From CAXDOZ01 sp963991145 (GTDB taxonomy: Bacteria > Bacteroidota > Bacteroidia > Chitinophagales > JABDMM01), in contig CAXDOZ010000045.1 of assembly GCA_963991145.1 (NCBI GenBank), forward strand, positions 1-16,860: a DNA stretch of 16,860 nucleotides, in the 5' to 3' direction. Under the pieces are notes generated by a model. The model searched no databases, had not been told where the DNA came from, and saw nothing but the letters and a program-made list of their open reading frames with translations. Below, piece after piece: positions 7,301 through 15,245 of the stretch; position 1 is the stretch's first letter, and the number at the start of each line of letters is the position of its first letter. Position numbers and translations under genes: made by a program.

Positions 7301-8627
7301 CATTCTCAAGGATATCCCAGATAACCGGTTCTTTTTTGTCTACTAGCTTTTTAGCTGATTTTACTGTTTTTACGATTCCTCTCTCGATAAGCTTTCTTAT
7401 CACAAATGGCTTGAACAGCTCTGCTGCCATTGCCTTTGGAATACCACATTCGTGAAGCTTTAGCTCAGGACCTACAACGATCACTGAACGACCAGAATAG
7501 TCAACACGCTTTCCAAGAAGGTTTTGACGGAAACGTCCTTGCTTACCTTTAAGAACATCACTTAAAGATTTAAGAGCTCTTCCACCTTCAGCTTTAACAG
7601 CGTTAGATTTTCTGGAGTTATCGAATAATGAGTCCACAGACTCCTGAAGCATGCGCTTCTCGTTTCTCAAGATCACCTCAGGTGCCTTGATTTCGATCAG
7701 ACGCTTCAAACGATTATTTCTAATGATCACACGACGATAAAGGTCGTTTAGGTCAGAAGATGCAAATCGTCCACCATCAAGTGGAACAAGAGGACGAAGC
7801 TCTGGTGGAATAACAGGCAGGTACTGGATGATCATCCATTCCGGCTTGTTTTCTGCATGTCCAGCAGCCTCTCTAAATGCTTCAACTACATTCAAACGCT
7901 TAAGTGCTTCTGCCTTTCTCTGCTGAGAAGTTTCATTAGCAGCCTGGTCACGTAGCTTGTATGATAGCTCATCTAATTGGATGCGCATCAAGCACTCGCG
8001 AACAGCCTCAGCACCCATCATTGCAATGAATTTGTTTGGATCTTCGTTTGGAAGTGCACTGTTACCTGCAAGTTCTTCAGAATGAATCGCTGATAGATAT
8101 TCTTCTTCAGTGATCAATTCCATCTCTGCGAAGTGACGGAATTCTTGTTCTTCTTTATCGTTGATGATGTTTACACCCTCAGCAGCTTTACCAGCCTGAA
8201 CTACAAGGTAGCGCTCGTAGTAGATTACTGACTCAAGCTTCTTAGATGAAAGACCAAGAAGGTATCCGATCTTATTAGGTAGAGATTTGAAGTACCAGAT
8301 ATGAACTACAGGAACAACAAGTTTGATGTGCCCCATGCGCTCTCTTCGCACTTTCTTCTCAGTAACCTCAACACCACAGCGATCACAAACGATTCCTTTA
8401 TATCGGATACGCTTGTACTTACCACAGTAACATTCGTAATCTTTGGTTGGACCGAAGATACGCTCGCAGAATAAACCCTCCATCTCCGGCTTATAAGTAC
8501 GGTAGTTGATGGTTTCAGGCTTTTTCACCTCTCCGTATGAGCGCTCAAGGATCTCATCGGGAGAAGCAAGAGTTAGCGTAATGGTCGAAAACTCTGATTT
8601 TATCTTATTATCCTTTTTGTACGGCAT
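4305..8627 (-). CDS. rpoC: DNA-directed RNA polymerase subunit beta'
   Basis: This 1440-residue subunit forms the RNAP active centre together with beta; E. coli beta' has 1407 residues. The N-terminal zinc ribbon has C66, C68, C81 and C84. The catalytic NADFDGDQMAVH motif supplies the three Mg-binding aspartates D488, D490 and D492. The second zinc site is C835, C909, C916 and C919. The trigger-loop region reads AGDAVGIIAAQSIGEPG, then LTLRTFHVGG with R954 and H957 in the catalytic positions. The C-terminal region continues through sandwich-barrel segments to an acidic tail. The ATG is preceded by AAAAAGGAATT, which holds one of the few Shine-Dalgarno-like AGGA stretches here. The gene is 26 nt from rpoB and so translationally close to it; a strong terminator follows. 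No frameshift or missing catalytic residue is seen. Confidence 0.99.
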   Translation of the reverse strand: MPYKKDNKIKSEFSTITLTLASPDEILERSYGEVKKPETINYRTYKPEMEGLFCERIFGPTKDYECYCGKYKRIRYKGIVCDRCGVEVTEKKVRRERMGHIKLVVPVVHIWYFKSLPNKIGYLLGLSSKKLESVIYYERYLVVQAGKAAEGVNIINDKEEQEFRHFAEMELITEEEYLSAIHSEELAGNSALPNEDPNKFIAMMGAEAVRECLMRIQLDELSYKLRDQAANETSQQRKAEALKRLNVVEAFREAAGHAENKPEWMIIQYLPVIPPELRPLVPLDGGRFASSDLNDLYRRVIIRNNRLKRLIEIKAPEVILRNEKRMLQESVDSLFDNSRKSNAVKAEGGRALKSLSDVLKGKQGRFRQNLLGKRVDYSGRSVIVVGPELKLHECGIPKAMAAELFKPFVIRKLIERGIVKTVKSAKKLVDKKEPVIWDILENVLKGHPVLLNRAPTLHRLSIQAFMPKLIEGKAIQLHPLVCTAFNADFDGDQMAVHVPLSNTAILEAQLLMLSSHNILNPQNGSPIALPSQDMVLGLYYITNGKRSTKEEPVKGEGLTFYSAEEAIIALNEKRVDLHAFVKVKTTVLEDEVLVDKIIETTAGRILFNEVVPKEVGFINKLLAKKSLRGVISDIIKYTSVSRTAQFLDDIKRMGFHYSFKGGLSFNLKDVIIPDVKDTILDRAQTEVDEVTMNYNMGLITNNERYNQVVDIWTRADNRITSTLMNELAEDKQGFNSIYMMLDSGARGSKQQIKQLGGMRGLMAKPRKSGSTGGEIIENPVKANFKEGLSVLEYFISTHGARKGLADTALKTADAGYLTRRLVDVAQDIVIAEEDCGTLRGIKIQAIRENEDTIEPLFERIVGRTSLHDIFHPETEDLIVESGGYITEKVAEAIDAAGIEEMEIRSALTCETRRGVCVKCYGRNLATNRKAEAGDAVGIIAAQSIGEPGTQLTLRTFHVGGVASLSETSNQIEAKFEAEAVFDGVRTLDRVNEEGEKETVVVGRTGELRMMKNNNLLTTYHIPYGSILFVKDGKKVKKGDVICKWDPFNNVIISTVEGKAEFENVIENITYREETDEQTGHKEKVVIESREKTKIPSIRIPVKNEVKEFNMPVGAHISIDAGDKIKPGQIIAKIPRAMGKVKDITGGLPRVTELFEARNPSNPAVVAEIDGVVRFGGIKRGNREILIESKDGVLKKYLVKLSKHILVQDQDFVRAGTPLSDGATTPADILRIKGPFAVQEYLVNEIQEVYLMQGIKINDKHIETIVRQMMSKVQILDAGDTKFLEGAPVEKFEFIETNDEIFDKKVVTEVGDSENLRKGQIVTLRQIREENSVLRRNDKTIVEFRDAVPATGTPMLMGITKASLGTQSWISAASFQETTKVLSTASIAAKRDNLLGLKENVIVGHKIPAGTGQRKFNSMIVGGQEEMDRVMETETVEMIEE

Positions 8628-8642
8628 AATTCCTTTTTCTGC

Positions 8643-8659
8643 GATTAATGCAATTAATC
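8643..8659 (-). repeat. Perfect hairpin overlapping the rpoB stop codon
   Basis: GATTAAT (8643-8649) and ATTAATC (8653-8659) form a 7-bp stem around a 3-base loop. In the transcript the stop codon TAA lies in the 5' arm, and the stem occupies most of the 26-nt rpoB-rpoC gap, just before the rpoC ribosome-binding region. Confidence 0.65.
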
Positions 8660-11600
8660 AAATTTTAAATCCAGCGCTAGTCCGCGAAGTTCGTGAAGCA
8701 ATACATTGAATGATTCAGGGATTCCTGCCGTAGGCGGTTTTTCACCTTTCACAATGCTTTCATATGCTTTCGCTCTTCCCTGAATATCATCGGATTTGAT
8801 AGTAAGCATCTCCTGAAGAATATTTGATGCACCGAATGCCTCAAGTGCCCAAACCTCCATCTCACCAAAACGCTGACCACCAAACTGTGCCTTACCACCA
8901 AGTGGCTGCTGAGTGATAAGAGAGTACGGTCCGATAGCACGGGCGGACAGCTGATCTACACCCATGTGGCTCAGTTTCAACATGTAGATCACTCCAACAG
9001 TAGTAGGCTGATCGAATCTCTCTCCTGTTTCACCATCGTGTAGGTAAGTAGATCCAAGCTCTGGAAGCTCAGCCTGCTGGATGTATTCATCAATCTCATC
9101 AATGTGAGCTCCATCGAAAATCGGAGTTGAGAATTTCACTCCAAGTTTCTGACCTGCCCATCCAAGAACAGTCTCATAGATCTGTCCTAGGTTCATCCTT
9201 GATGGTACACCAAGAGGGTTAAGAACGATATCAACAGGAGTTCCATCCTCAAGGAAAGGCATATCCTCGTCGCGTACAATTCTTGCAACGATACCTTTGT
9301 TTCCGTGACGACCAGCAAGCTTGTCTCCTACTTTCAGCTTACGCTTCTTAGCCATGAAGACCTTAGCTAGCTTAAGAACTCCGTTTGGAAGCTCATCTCC
9401 AATAGAGATATTGAACTTCTCACGGTTGAATCTTCCGATCTCTTCGTTAACCTTAATATTGAAGTTGTGAAGCATTCTCTTCAGCTGCTCATTTCTGTCA
9501 GCATCCTTGGTCCAGTCTGCAGGATCAACTACAGAGTAATCAAGTGCAGATAACGCTTTCTGAGTAAACTTCGATCCTTTAGGGATAAGCTCTTCACCGT
9601 AAGTGTTCTTAACACCCTGAGAAGTCTTTCCAACAACGATCTTGTTTAGTTTCTCGATTAAAACATCTTTTATAGCCTGTACTCGCTTCAAGTGCTCTTG
9701 CTCGAGTTTTTCCAAAGCGATCTTTTCTTTCGCCTTAGTATTCTTATCCTTTTTAGCGCGCGCAAAGAGTTTCTTGTCAATGATCACACCCTTAGTTGAT
9801 GGAGGCGCTTTCATCGAAGCATCTTTCACATCACCGGCCTTATCACCGAAGATTGCACGAAGCAGTTTTTCTTCCGGAGTTGGATCAGATTCACCTTTTG
9901 GAGTGATCTTACCAATAATGATATCTCCTTCTCTGATGTGAGCACCAACGCGGATAATACCATTCTCGTCCAGATCCTTTGTTGCTTCCTCAGAAACGTT
10001 AGGAATATCTGGAGTAAGCTCTTCCTCTCCTAGCTTGGTGTCACGAACTTCCAATTCAAACTCTTCAATATGAAGTGAAGTAAATAGGTCTTCGCGAACA
10101 ACACGCTCAGAAAGTACAATTGCATCCTCAAAGTTGTATCCTTTCCACGGCATGAAGGCCACTTTCAGGTTACGACCAAGAGCAAGCTCACCTTTCTCAG
10201 TTGCGAATCCTTCACAAAGGATCTGACCTTCCTTAACCTTATCGCCTTTCTTGACAATTGGTTTTAGGTTGATACATGAGCCCTGGTTTGTTCTGCGGAA
10301 CTTAGGAAGTTTGTATGATTTAAGATCATCCTCAAAACTTACAAGACGCTGCTCATCAGTTCTGTTATAGCGGATTTTGATCTCCGTTGAATCAACGTAT
10401 TCTACAACTCCATCTCCTTCAGCGTTGATAAGGTTTCTCGAGTCCTTAGCAACTTTTCCTTCCAATCCTGTACCTACGATAGGTGAGTCTGGAATAAGAA
10501 GTGGAACTGCCTGACGCTGCATGTTCGATCCCATCAAAGCACGGTTTGCATCATCGTGCTCAAGGAATGGGATAAGAGATGCAGAAACACCAACAATCTG
10601 GTTTGGTGCTACGTCCATGTATTCAAGTTCCTTAGGCTCAAGGATCGGGAAATCACCATTGTGACGTCCTTTCACCTTATCGTTAAGGAAGTTTCCTTTA
10701 TCATCAAGAGGAGCATTTGACTGTGCAATGATCTTCTTATCCTCTTCTTCAGCTGAAAGGTAGATAACAGGTTTATTGATCTCTACTTTCCCTTTAACCA
10801 CTGAACTATAAGGGGTTTCGATGAATCCCATCTTATTGATCTTTGCGTGGATACAAAGAGTTGAGATCAGACCAATGTTTGGACCTTCCGGAGTCTCAAT
10901 CGTACAAAGACGACCGTAGTGCGAGTAGTGAACATCACGAACCTCGAAACCGGCACGCTCTCTTGAAAGACCTCCAGGACCAAGAGCTGAAACTCTTCGC
11001 TTGTTTGTGATCTCTGCAAGAGGATTTGTTTGATCAAGGAACTGAGACAACTGGCTAGTACCAAAGAAAGAGTTGATCACTGAACTCAAAGTTCTCGCAT
11101 TGATCAAATCAATCGGAGTAAATACTTCATTGTCACGTACGTTCATTCTCTCACGGATAGTTCTTGCCATACGAGCAAGACCAACACCGAACTGAGAATA
11201 AAGCTGCTCTCCTACTGTTCTAACACGACGATTGCTCAGGTGATCGATGTCGTCGATCTCAGCTTTCTGGTTAGATAATTGGATAAGATACTTCACGATA
11301 GAGATGATATCATCTTTGGTAAGTACCATTGTTTCGATATCGATATCCAGATGAAGCTTCTTATTGATCTTGTATCGACCAACCTCACCTAGATCATATC
11401 TCTTATCAGAGAAGAACAACTTGTCGATAATTCCACGTGCTGTCTCTTCATCTGGTGGATCTGTACCTCTAAGCTGCTTGTAAATATTTGCAAGTGCTTC
11501 TAACTCAGAGTTAGAAGTATCTTTTTGAAGTGTGTTGTAGATGATAGTGTAGTCACCAGCAAGCTCTTCTCTTTGAAGGATTACATTTTTTGCTCCACTA

Positions 11601-12466
11601 TCAATGATCAACTGGATATTCTCATCATCGATGATCGTATCACGCTCAAGGATTACCTCGTTACGCTCGATTGATACAACCTCACCAGTATCTTCATCCA
11701 CAAAGTCCTCGATCCAAGACTTCAGCACTCTTGCTGCAAGCTTGCGACCAAGGATCTTCTTCATATTCTTTTTGTTGATCGCTACATCATCAGCAAGGTC
11801 AAACAACTGAAGGATGTCTTTATCGTTGTCGAAACCGATTGCTCTCAACAACATGGTAACCGGGAATTTCTTCTTACGGTCAATGTAAGCATACATTACG
11901 TTGTTGATATCTGTAGCGAATTCCATCCAAGCTCCCTTGAAAGGAATCACACGTGCAGAGAAGATCTTTGTTCCATTTGGGTGGAAACTTTGCCCGAAGA
12001 ATACTCCTGGTGAGCGGTGTAATTGAGTTACGATAACTCTTTCCGCTCCATTGATCACAAACGTTCCCTTTGGTGTCATGTATGGGATGTTTCCTAGGAA
12101 TACATCCTGAACGATAGTTTGGAAGTCAATATGCTCCTCATCGTTACATGACAGTCTAAGTTTTGCTTTTAGCGGTACTGAATAAGTAAGACCGCGTTCC
12201 TGACACTCTTCGATTGTGTATCGAGGAGGATCAACGAAATAGTCAAGAAACTCAAGATTGAAGATGTTTCTTGCGTCGGAGATTGGGAAATTCTCCATGA
12301 AAACCTTGAAAAGGCCTTCATTTGATCGCTTGTCCGGAGTGGTTTCGAGCTGAAGAAATTCTTGAAATGATTGTAACTGGATATCTAATAGATCCGGGTA
12401 CTCTGCTTTTTGTTTGATCTTGCCAAAATTGACACGTTGAGATTGGAAACTCTTAACTTCAGCCAT
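8654..12466 (-). CDS. rpoB: DNA-directed RNA polymerase subunit beta
   Basis: This 1270-residue subunit (1342 in E. coli) pairs with beta' to form the catalytic channel and holds the rifampicin pocket. The rifampicin region runs from about G469 (GTSQLSQFLDQ) through SALGPGGLSRERAGFEVRD. Later catalytic-face motifs are GYNFEDAIVLSERVV (E780, D781) and VGDKLAGRHGNKG (K1049, K1057), all intact. The end of the protein has the conserved contact with beta' (RFGEMEVWALEAFGA). A lysine-rich coiled-coil-like stretch lies near residues 895-940. Odd points: N488 replaces E. coli His526, and T522 replaces E. coli Pro560; Q475, D478 and S493 (Gln513, Asp516, Ser531) are kept. An attenuator-like hairpin precedes the gene. 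The ATG at 12466 leads straight into the conserved N-terminus. Confidence 0.99.
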   Translation of the reverse strand: MAEVKSFQSQRVNFGKIKQKAEYPDLLDIQLQSFQEFLQLETTPDKRSNEGLFKVFMENFPISDARNIFNLEFLDYFVDPPRYTIEECQERGLTYSVPLKAKLRLSCNDEEHIDFQTIVQDVFLGNIPYMTPKGTFVINGAERVIVTQLHRSPGVFFGQSFHPNGTKIFSARVIPFKGAWMEFATDINNVMYAYIDRKKKFPVTMLLRAIGFDNDKDILQLFDLADDVAINKKNMKKILGRKLAARVLKSWIEDFVDEDTGEVVSIERNEVILERDTIIDDENIQLIIDSGAKNVILQREELAGDYTIIYNTLQKDTSNSELEALANIYKQLRGTDPPDEETARGIIDKLFFSDKRYDLGEVGRYKINKKLHLDIDIETMVLTKDDIISIVKYLIQLSNQKAEIDDIDHLSNRRVRTVGEQLYSQFGVGLARMARTIRERMNVRDNEVFTPIDLINARTLSSVINSFFGTSQLSQFLDQTNPLAEITNKRRVSALGPGGLSRERAGFEVRDVHYSHYGRLCTIETPEGPNIGLISTLCIHAKINKMGFIETPYSSVVKGKVEINKPVIYLSAEEEDKKIIAQSNAPLDDKGNFLNDKVKGRHNGDFPILEPKELEYMDVAPNQIVGVSASLIPFLEHDDANRALMGSNMQRQAVPLLIPDSPIVGTGLEGKVAKDSRNLINAEGDGVVEYVDSTEIKIRYNRTDEQRLVSFEDDLKSYKLPKFRRTNQGSCINLKPIVKKGDKVKEGQILCEGFATEKGELALGRNLKVAFMPWKGYNFEDAIVLSERVVREDLFTSLHIEEFELEVRDTKLGEEELTPDIPNVSEEATKDLDENGIIRVGAHIREGDIIIGKITPKGESDPTPEEKLLRAIFGDKAGDVKDASMKAPPSTKGVIIDKKLFARAKKDKNTKAKEKIALEKLEQEHLKRVQAIKDVLIEKLNKIVVGKTSQGVKNTYGEELIPKGSKFTQKALSALDYSVVDPADWTKDADRNEQLKRMLHNFNIKVNEEIGRFNREKFNISIGDELPNGVLKLAKVFMAKKRKLKVGDKLAGRHGNKGIVARIVRDEDMPFLEDGTPVDIVLNPLGVPSRMNLGQIYETVLGWAGQKLGVKFSTPIFDGAHIDEIDEYIQQAELPELGSTYLHDGETGERFDQPTTVGVIYMLKLSHMGVDQLSARAIGPYSLITQQPLGGKAQFGGQRFGEMEVWALEAFGASNILQEMLTIKSDDIQGRAKAYESIVKGEKPPTAGIPESFNVLLHELRGLALDLKFD

Positions 12467-12493
12467 ATCGAGAAATGAGACAGTTATTCAAAT

Positions 12494-12537
12494 AAAAAAA
12501 AAGCTAAGGCGATTTGTCAAATGACAATTCGCCTTAG
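12494..12537 (-). terminator. Intrinsic terminator / attenuator between rplL and rpoB
   Basis: The arms 12504-12512 and 12529-12537 pair over 9 bp (CTAAGGCGA/TCGCCTTAG). After one T:T mismatch, six more pairs close on a very short loop. On the minus strand the hairpin is followed by one C and nine T (complement of 12494-12502). It lies 22 nt after the rplL stop and 37 nt before the rpoB start. In E. coli a partial terminator in the same position lets only part of transcription reach rpoBC; the same role is inferred here. Confidence 0.85.
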
Positions 12538-12555
12538 TGTAATTCAGAAACCGGG

Positions 12556-12571
12556 GAGCTTACTTAAGCTC
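12556..12571 (-). repeat. Inverted repeat overlapping the rplL stop codon
   Basis: The transcript reads GAGCTTAAGTAAGCTC, seven complementary positions around AG, so at least a 6-bp stem with loop AAGT. The stop codon TAA lies at the start of the 3' arm. It is separate from the terminator hairpin that begins 19 nt further downstream. Confidence 0.55.
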
Positions 12572-12940
12572 AACCTCAGCTCCAGCTTCTTCTAGCTTAG
12601 CCTTGATAGACTCAGCTTCTTCTTTAGAAACCGCTTCTTTAACCGCTTTTGGAGCGCTATCTACGATTTCTTTAGCTTCTTTCAGACCTAGGCCAGTAAG
12701 TTCTTTAACAACTTTAACTACCTGTAGTTTTTGTCCTCCTGCAGCAGCAAGTACTACATCGAATTCAGTTTGCTCAGCAGCTCCTCCGCCACCGTCGCCT
12801 CCTGCAGCACCAGCAACCATAACAGGTCCACCAGCAGCAGGTTCAATTCCGTACTCGTCTTTTAAGATATCAGCAAGCTCCTTAACGTCTTTAACAGAAA
12901 GGTTTACTAGCTCTTCTGCAATTTGTTTTAAATCAGCCAT
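12560..12940 (-). CDS. rplL: 50S ribosomal protein L7/L12
   Basis: This 126-residue stalk protein recruits and activates translation GTPases on the 50S subunit; it is present in several copies bound to L10. The N-terminal dimerisation helices (1-32, including LVNLSVKDVKELADILKDEY) are followed by an Ala/Gly-rich hinge (about 33-57). The C-terminal domain (58-126) contains KVVKELTGLGLKEAKEIVD, the helix pair that contacts elongation factors. Length is normal for the family. It follows rplJ by 36 nt, an arrangement that allows independent, higher translation than L10. A terminator-like hairpin follows it, before rpoB. Confidence 0.98.
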   Translation of the reverse strand: MADLKQIAEELVNLSVKDVKELADILKDEYGIEPAAGGPVMVAGAAGGDGGGGAAEQTEFDVVLAAAGGQKLQVVKVVKELTGLGLKEAKEIVDSAPKAVKEAVSKEEAESIKAKLEEAGAEVELK

Positions 12941-12976
12941 TGTTAATTTTTTTAGAATTTTTCTAGATAAATACTT

Positions 12977-13498
12977 CTATTCTGCTTTCTCCTCAAGTGC
13001 TTTCAACAGTCCGCCAATGGTATCTGGTCCACTGCGTAGACTTCCCATAACTTCGTTGATTGGACCTTGAAGGATTGCAATAATGTCGGCAATGAGTTCC
13101 TCTTTTGACTTCAGCTTAGATAGCTCTTCGATCTTGTCGTCTCCAACAAAAACATCTGAGTCAATGTAAGCAGCCTTCAAAATTGGCTTTTCACTGTCTT
13201 CACGGAATTCTTTCAGAACCTTTGCAGGCGTGTTGGAAGCAGAAGAAAACATGATACTGGTTGGACCCTTGAGAGCGTCATAGATCTCAGAGTAATCACC
13301 TTCAAGTTCTTCTAGTGCCTTTTTGATCAGGGTGTTCTTAGCAACTTTGAACTTAATTCCCTTCTCGAAGCAAAGCTTTCGAAAGTTATTGATTGTAGCT
13401 ACATCAAGTGTAGATGAATCCGTAATGTAGAAGTAAGAAGTATTTCCTAACTCCTCCTTCAATACTTGTATTTCCTGGTTTTTCTCTTCACGTGTCAT
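12977..13498 (-). CDS. rplJ: 50S ribosomal protein L10
   Basis: This 173-residue protein (165 in E. coli) anchors L7/L12 dimers to 23S rRNA at the base of the stalk. The N-terminal RNA-binding domain includes FYITDSSTLDVATINNFRKL and KVAKNTLIKKAL (51-62). The C-terminal helix from about 140 to 173 (including IIAILQGPINEV and LLKALEE) is the L12-binding arm. The start ATG at 13498 lies one base from the end of the rplA stop codon, so L10 is probably translated by ribosomes finishing L1. There is no separate leader between rplA and rplJ that could hold the classical L10 autoregulatory site; such a site would have to lie inside rplA. Confidence 0.97.
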   Translation of the reverse strand: MTREEKNQEIQVLKEELGNTSYFYITDSSTLDVATINNFRKLCFEKGIKFKVAKNTLIKKALEELEGDYSEIYDALKGPTSIMFSSASNTPAKVLKEFREDSEKPILKAAYIDSDVFVGDDKIEELSKLKSKEELIADIIAILQGPINEVMGSLRSGPDTIGGLLKALEEKAE

Positions 13499-13499
13499 A

Positions 13500-14195
13500 C
13501 TAAACAGCCTTTACAGTTTTAGAATCGATTTTAATACCAGGACTCATTGTGCTAGCTAGAGTTATGCTTCTGAAGTAAACACCTTTAGCAGATGAAGGCT
13601 TCATCTTTTGAAGAGTGTTTAGCAGTTCTTCAGCATTCTCTTGAATTTGCTCTGATCCGAAAGAGACACGAGCAACACTCGCATGAATGATTCCGTACTT
13701 GTCAACTTTGAAAGAGATCTTTCCTTTTTTGACTTCTTGTACTGCTTTGCCAATTTCTGGAGTAACTGTTCCAGATTTTGGGTTAGGCATCAGGTTACGA
13801 GGACCAAGGATTCGACCAACGCGTGCGATCTTGGACATTACATTCGGGGTGGCTATAACCACGTCGACGTCTGTCCAACCCTTCTCTATCTTCGCTATGT
13901 ATTCGTCCAGACCTACGTAATCGGCACCAGCTGCTTTTGCCTCTTCTTCCTTATCAGGATTACAAAGAACCAAAACAGACTTTGACTTACCGGTTCCGTG
14001 AGGAAGCGACACAGTACCACGAATGGACTGATCCGCTTTTCTTGGATCCACACCTAGCTTGACATGAAGGTCGACAGAAGCATCGAAGTTCGCGGTGTTA
14101 ACCTCCTTCACAAGGCTAGCAGCTTCCTCGATGCTGTACATCTTAGTGCTGTCTACCTTTTGGATTGCTTCTTTTCTTTTCTTTGAAATTTTCAC
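13500..14195 (-). CDS. rplA: 50S ribosomal protein L1
   Basis: This 231-residue protein (234 in E. coli) binds 23S rRNA at the L1 stalk and helps deacylated tRNA leave the E site. Typical motifs are RGTVSLPHGTGK (59-70) and GRILGPRNLMPNPKSGTVTP (127-146), the RNA-binding lip and second domain. The start is GTG at 14195; it is preferred because MKISKKRKEA-type N-termini are usual and no ATG upstream fits the 33-nt gap after rplK. In other bacteria L1 represses its own operon by binding mRNA that mimics its rRNA site; I could not identify such a structure here. No oddities in the protein. Confidence 0.97.
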   Translation of the reverse strand: MKISKKRKEAIQKVDSTKMYSIEEAASLVKEVNTANFDASVDLHVKLGVDPRKADQSIRGTVSLPHGTGKSKSVLVLCNPDKEEEAKAAGADYVGLDEYIAKIEKGWTDVDVVIATPNVMSKIARVGRILGPRNLMPNPKSGTVTPEIGKAVQEVKKGKISFKVDKYGIIHASVARVSFGSEQIQENAEELLNTLQKMKPSSAKGVYFRSITLASTMSPGIKIDSKTVKAV

Positions 14196-14228
14196 GCAAT
14201 TAGGTTTATGATAAATAAGTATTGCTTA

Positions 14229-14666
14229 CTAAGCTTCAGGAGCTCCTGTTACGTTAAAGCCCATTGAACGAGCCGTACCAGCAACCATCCTTGCACCTGA
14301 TTCAAGCGTAAACGCATTAAGATCAGGCATTTTGATCTCAGCGATATCAAGACATTGCTGCCATGTTACGGTAGCAACCTTGTTACGATTAGGCTCAGGT
14401 GAACCCTTTTTCTTTTTTGCAGCTTCCATTAATAGAACAGCAGCAGGAGGAGTCTTCACGATAAACGTGAATGACTTGTCTGTGAAAACAGTAATCTCAA
14501 CCGGAAGAACTTTCCCTGGTTGATCTTGAGTTCTAGCATTGAACTGCTTACAGAACTCCATAATGTTCACACCTTTTGCACCTAGTGCTGGTCCAACCGG
14601 AGGAGCTGGATTAGCTTGTCCTCCACGGATCTGCAATTTTATAAAGCCTTCTATCTCTCTAGCCAT
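14229..14666 (-). CDS. rplK: 50S ribosomal protein L11
   Basis: This 145-residue protein binds the GTPase-associated centre of 23S rRNA with the L10/L12 stalk and takes part in stringent-response sensing by RelA-type enzymes. The N-terminal domain contains GGQANPAPPVGPALGAKGVN (15-34) with the proline-rich switch and the GxKGVNIMEFC turn. The C-terminal RNA-binding domain (about 72-140) ends with ARMVAGTARSMGF. The ATG lies 3 nt after the nusG stop codon, so the two are translationally coupled. The gene ends in tandem in-frame stop codons (TAG TAA), which form a short inverted repeat GCTTA-G-TAAGC. Confidence 0.98.
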   Translation of the reverse strand: MAREIEGFIKLQIRGGQANPAPPVGPALGAKGVNIMEFCKQFNARTQDQPGKVLPVEITVFTDKSFTFIVKTPPAAVLLMEAAKKKKGSPEPNRNKVATVTWQQCLDIAEIKMPDLNAFTLESGARMVAGTARSMGFNVTGAPEA

Positions 14667-14669
14667 GAC

Positions 14670-15221
14670 TTAGGATACTTTTTCAACTTGCATAAAATTC
14701 ACTTCCACAGGAGTACGACGGCCAAAGATCTTTACGATCACTTTTAGCTTCTTCTTCTCCTCGTTGATCTCTTCAATGGTTCCCATAAAGTCATTAAATG
14801 GACCATCGATGATCTTCACTGTTTCATCAATCAGATAAGGTTCATTGGCCACTTCGCCCATTTCCTCGATCTCATCAACTTTACCTAGAAGTTTCTTTAC
14901 TTCATCTTCTCTTAGACTTTCCGGGTTACTTCCACCAAGAAAGTTGATTACGTTCGTTGTGTTTCGAATGTGTGCCATGATGTCACCATTCAACAACTTT
15001 TCTTCAGCTTCCATGTAGATGTAGCCAGGGAACATATTACGCTCCTTGATCACCTTCTTACCGTTTCTGATCTTGTAGACCTTCTCGGTAGGAACCAAGA
15101 TTTGAGTAATGATATGATCCCATCCTTCGCGAGATACTTCTGAGTCTAGATACTCTTTGACCTTTTTCTCTCTTCCGCTTAGAACTCTAAGGACATACCA
15201 TTTTTTCCCTGATGCCGCCAT
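14670..15221 (-). CDS. nusG: Transcription elongation/antitermination factor NusG
   Basis: This 183-residue protein (181 in E. coli) binds the RNAP clamp, helps processivity, and can link RNAP to Rho or to the ribosome. The NGN domain starts with KWYVLRVLSGRE (7-18) and includes the conserved FPGYIYM (64-70) and RNTTNVINFLGG (86-97). An acidic linker (about 103-125) leads to the C-terminal KOW domain (about 133-168; VKIIDGPFNDFMGTIEEI). It lies between secE and rplK, the standard order, and is 24 nt from secE. The ATG at 15221 fits the family N-terminus. Confidence 0.98.
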   Translation of the reverse strand: MAASGKKWYVLRVLSGREKKVKEYLDSEVSREGWDHIITQILVPTEKVYKIRNGKKVIKERNMFPGYIYMEAEEKLLNGDIMAHIRNTTNVINFLGGSNPESLREDEVKKLLGKVDEIEEMGEVANEPYLIDETVKIIDGPFNDFMGTIEEINEEKKKLKVIVKIFGRRTPVEVNFMQVEKVS

Positions 15222-15245
15222 ATTATATGCCTAAGAACTAATTGA

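Noticed and set aside
10889..10903. T522 of RpoB as a change at the E. coli Pro564 rifampicin-resistance position
   Set aside because: Counting from His526 shows this Thr aligns with Pro560; the Pro of ETPEG (Pro564) is intact.
12941..12990. Inverted repeat at the rplJ stop codon
   Set aside because: Only 4-bp TAGA/TCTA pairing with an 8-base loop in AT-rich sequence; expected by chance.
12603..13070. 155-codon plus-strand open frame opposite rplL and rplJ
   Set aside because: It lies entirely antisense to two well-supported ribosomal protein genes and their junction, and its Ser/Ala/Pro-rich composition is what the reverse of the Ala/Gly hinge gives.
13490..13510. Classical L10 leader (autoregulatory RNA) before rplJ
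   Set aside because: Only one base separates the rplA stop from the rplJ start, so there is no leader; a site inside rplA cannot be recognised by eye.
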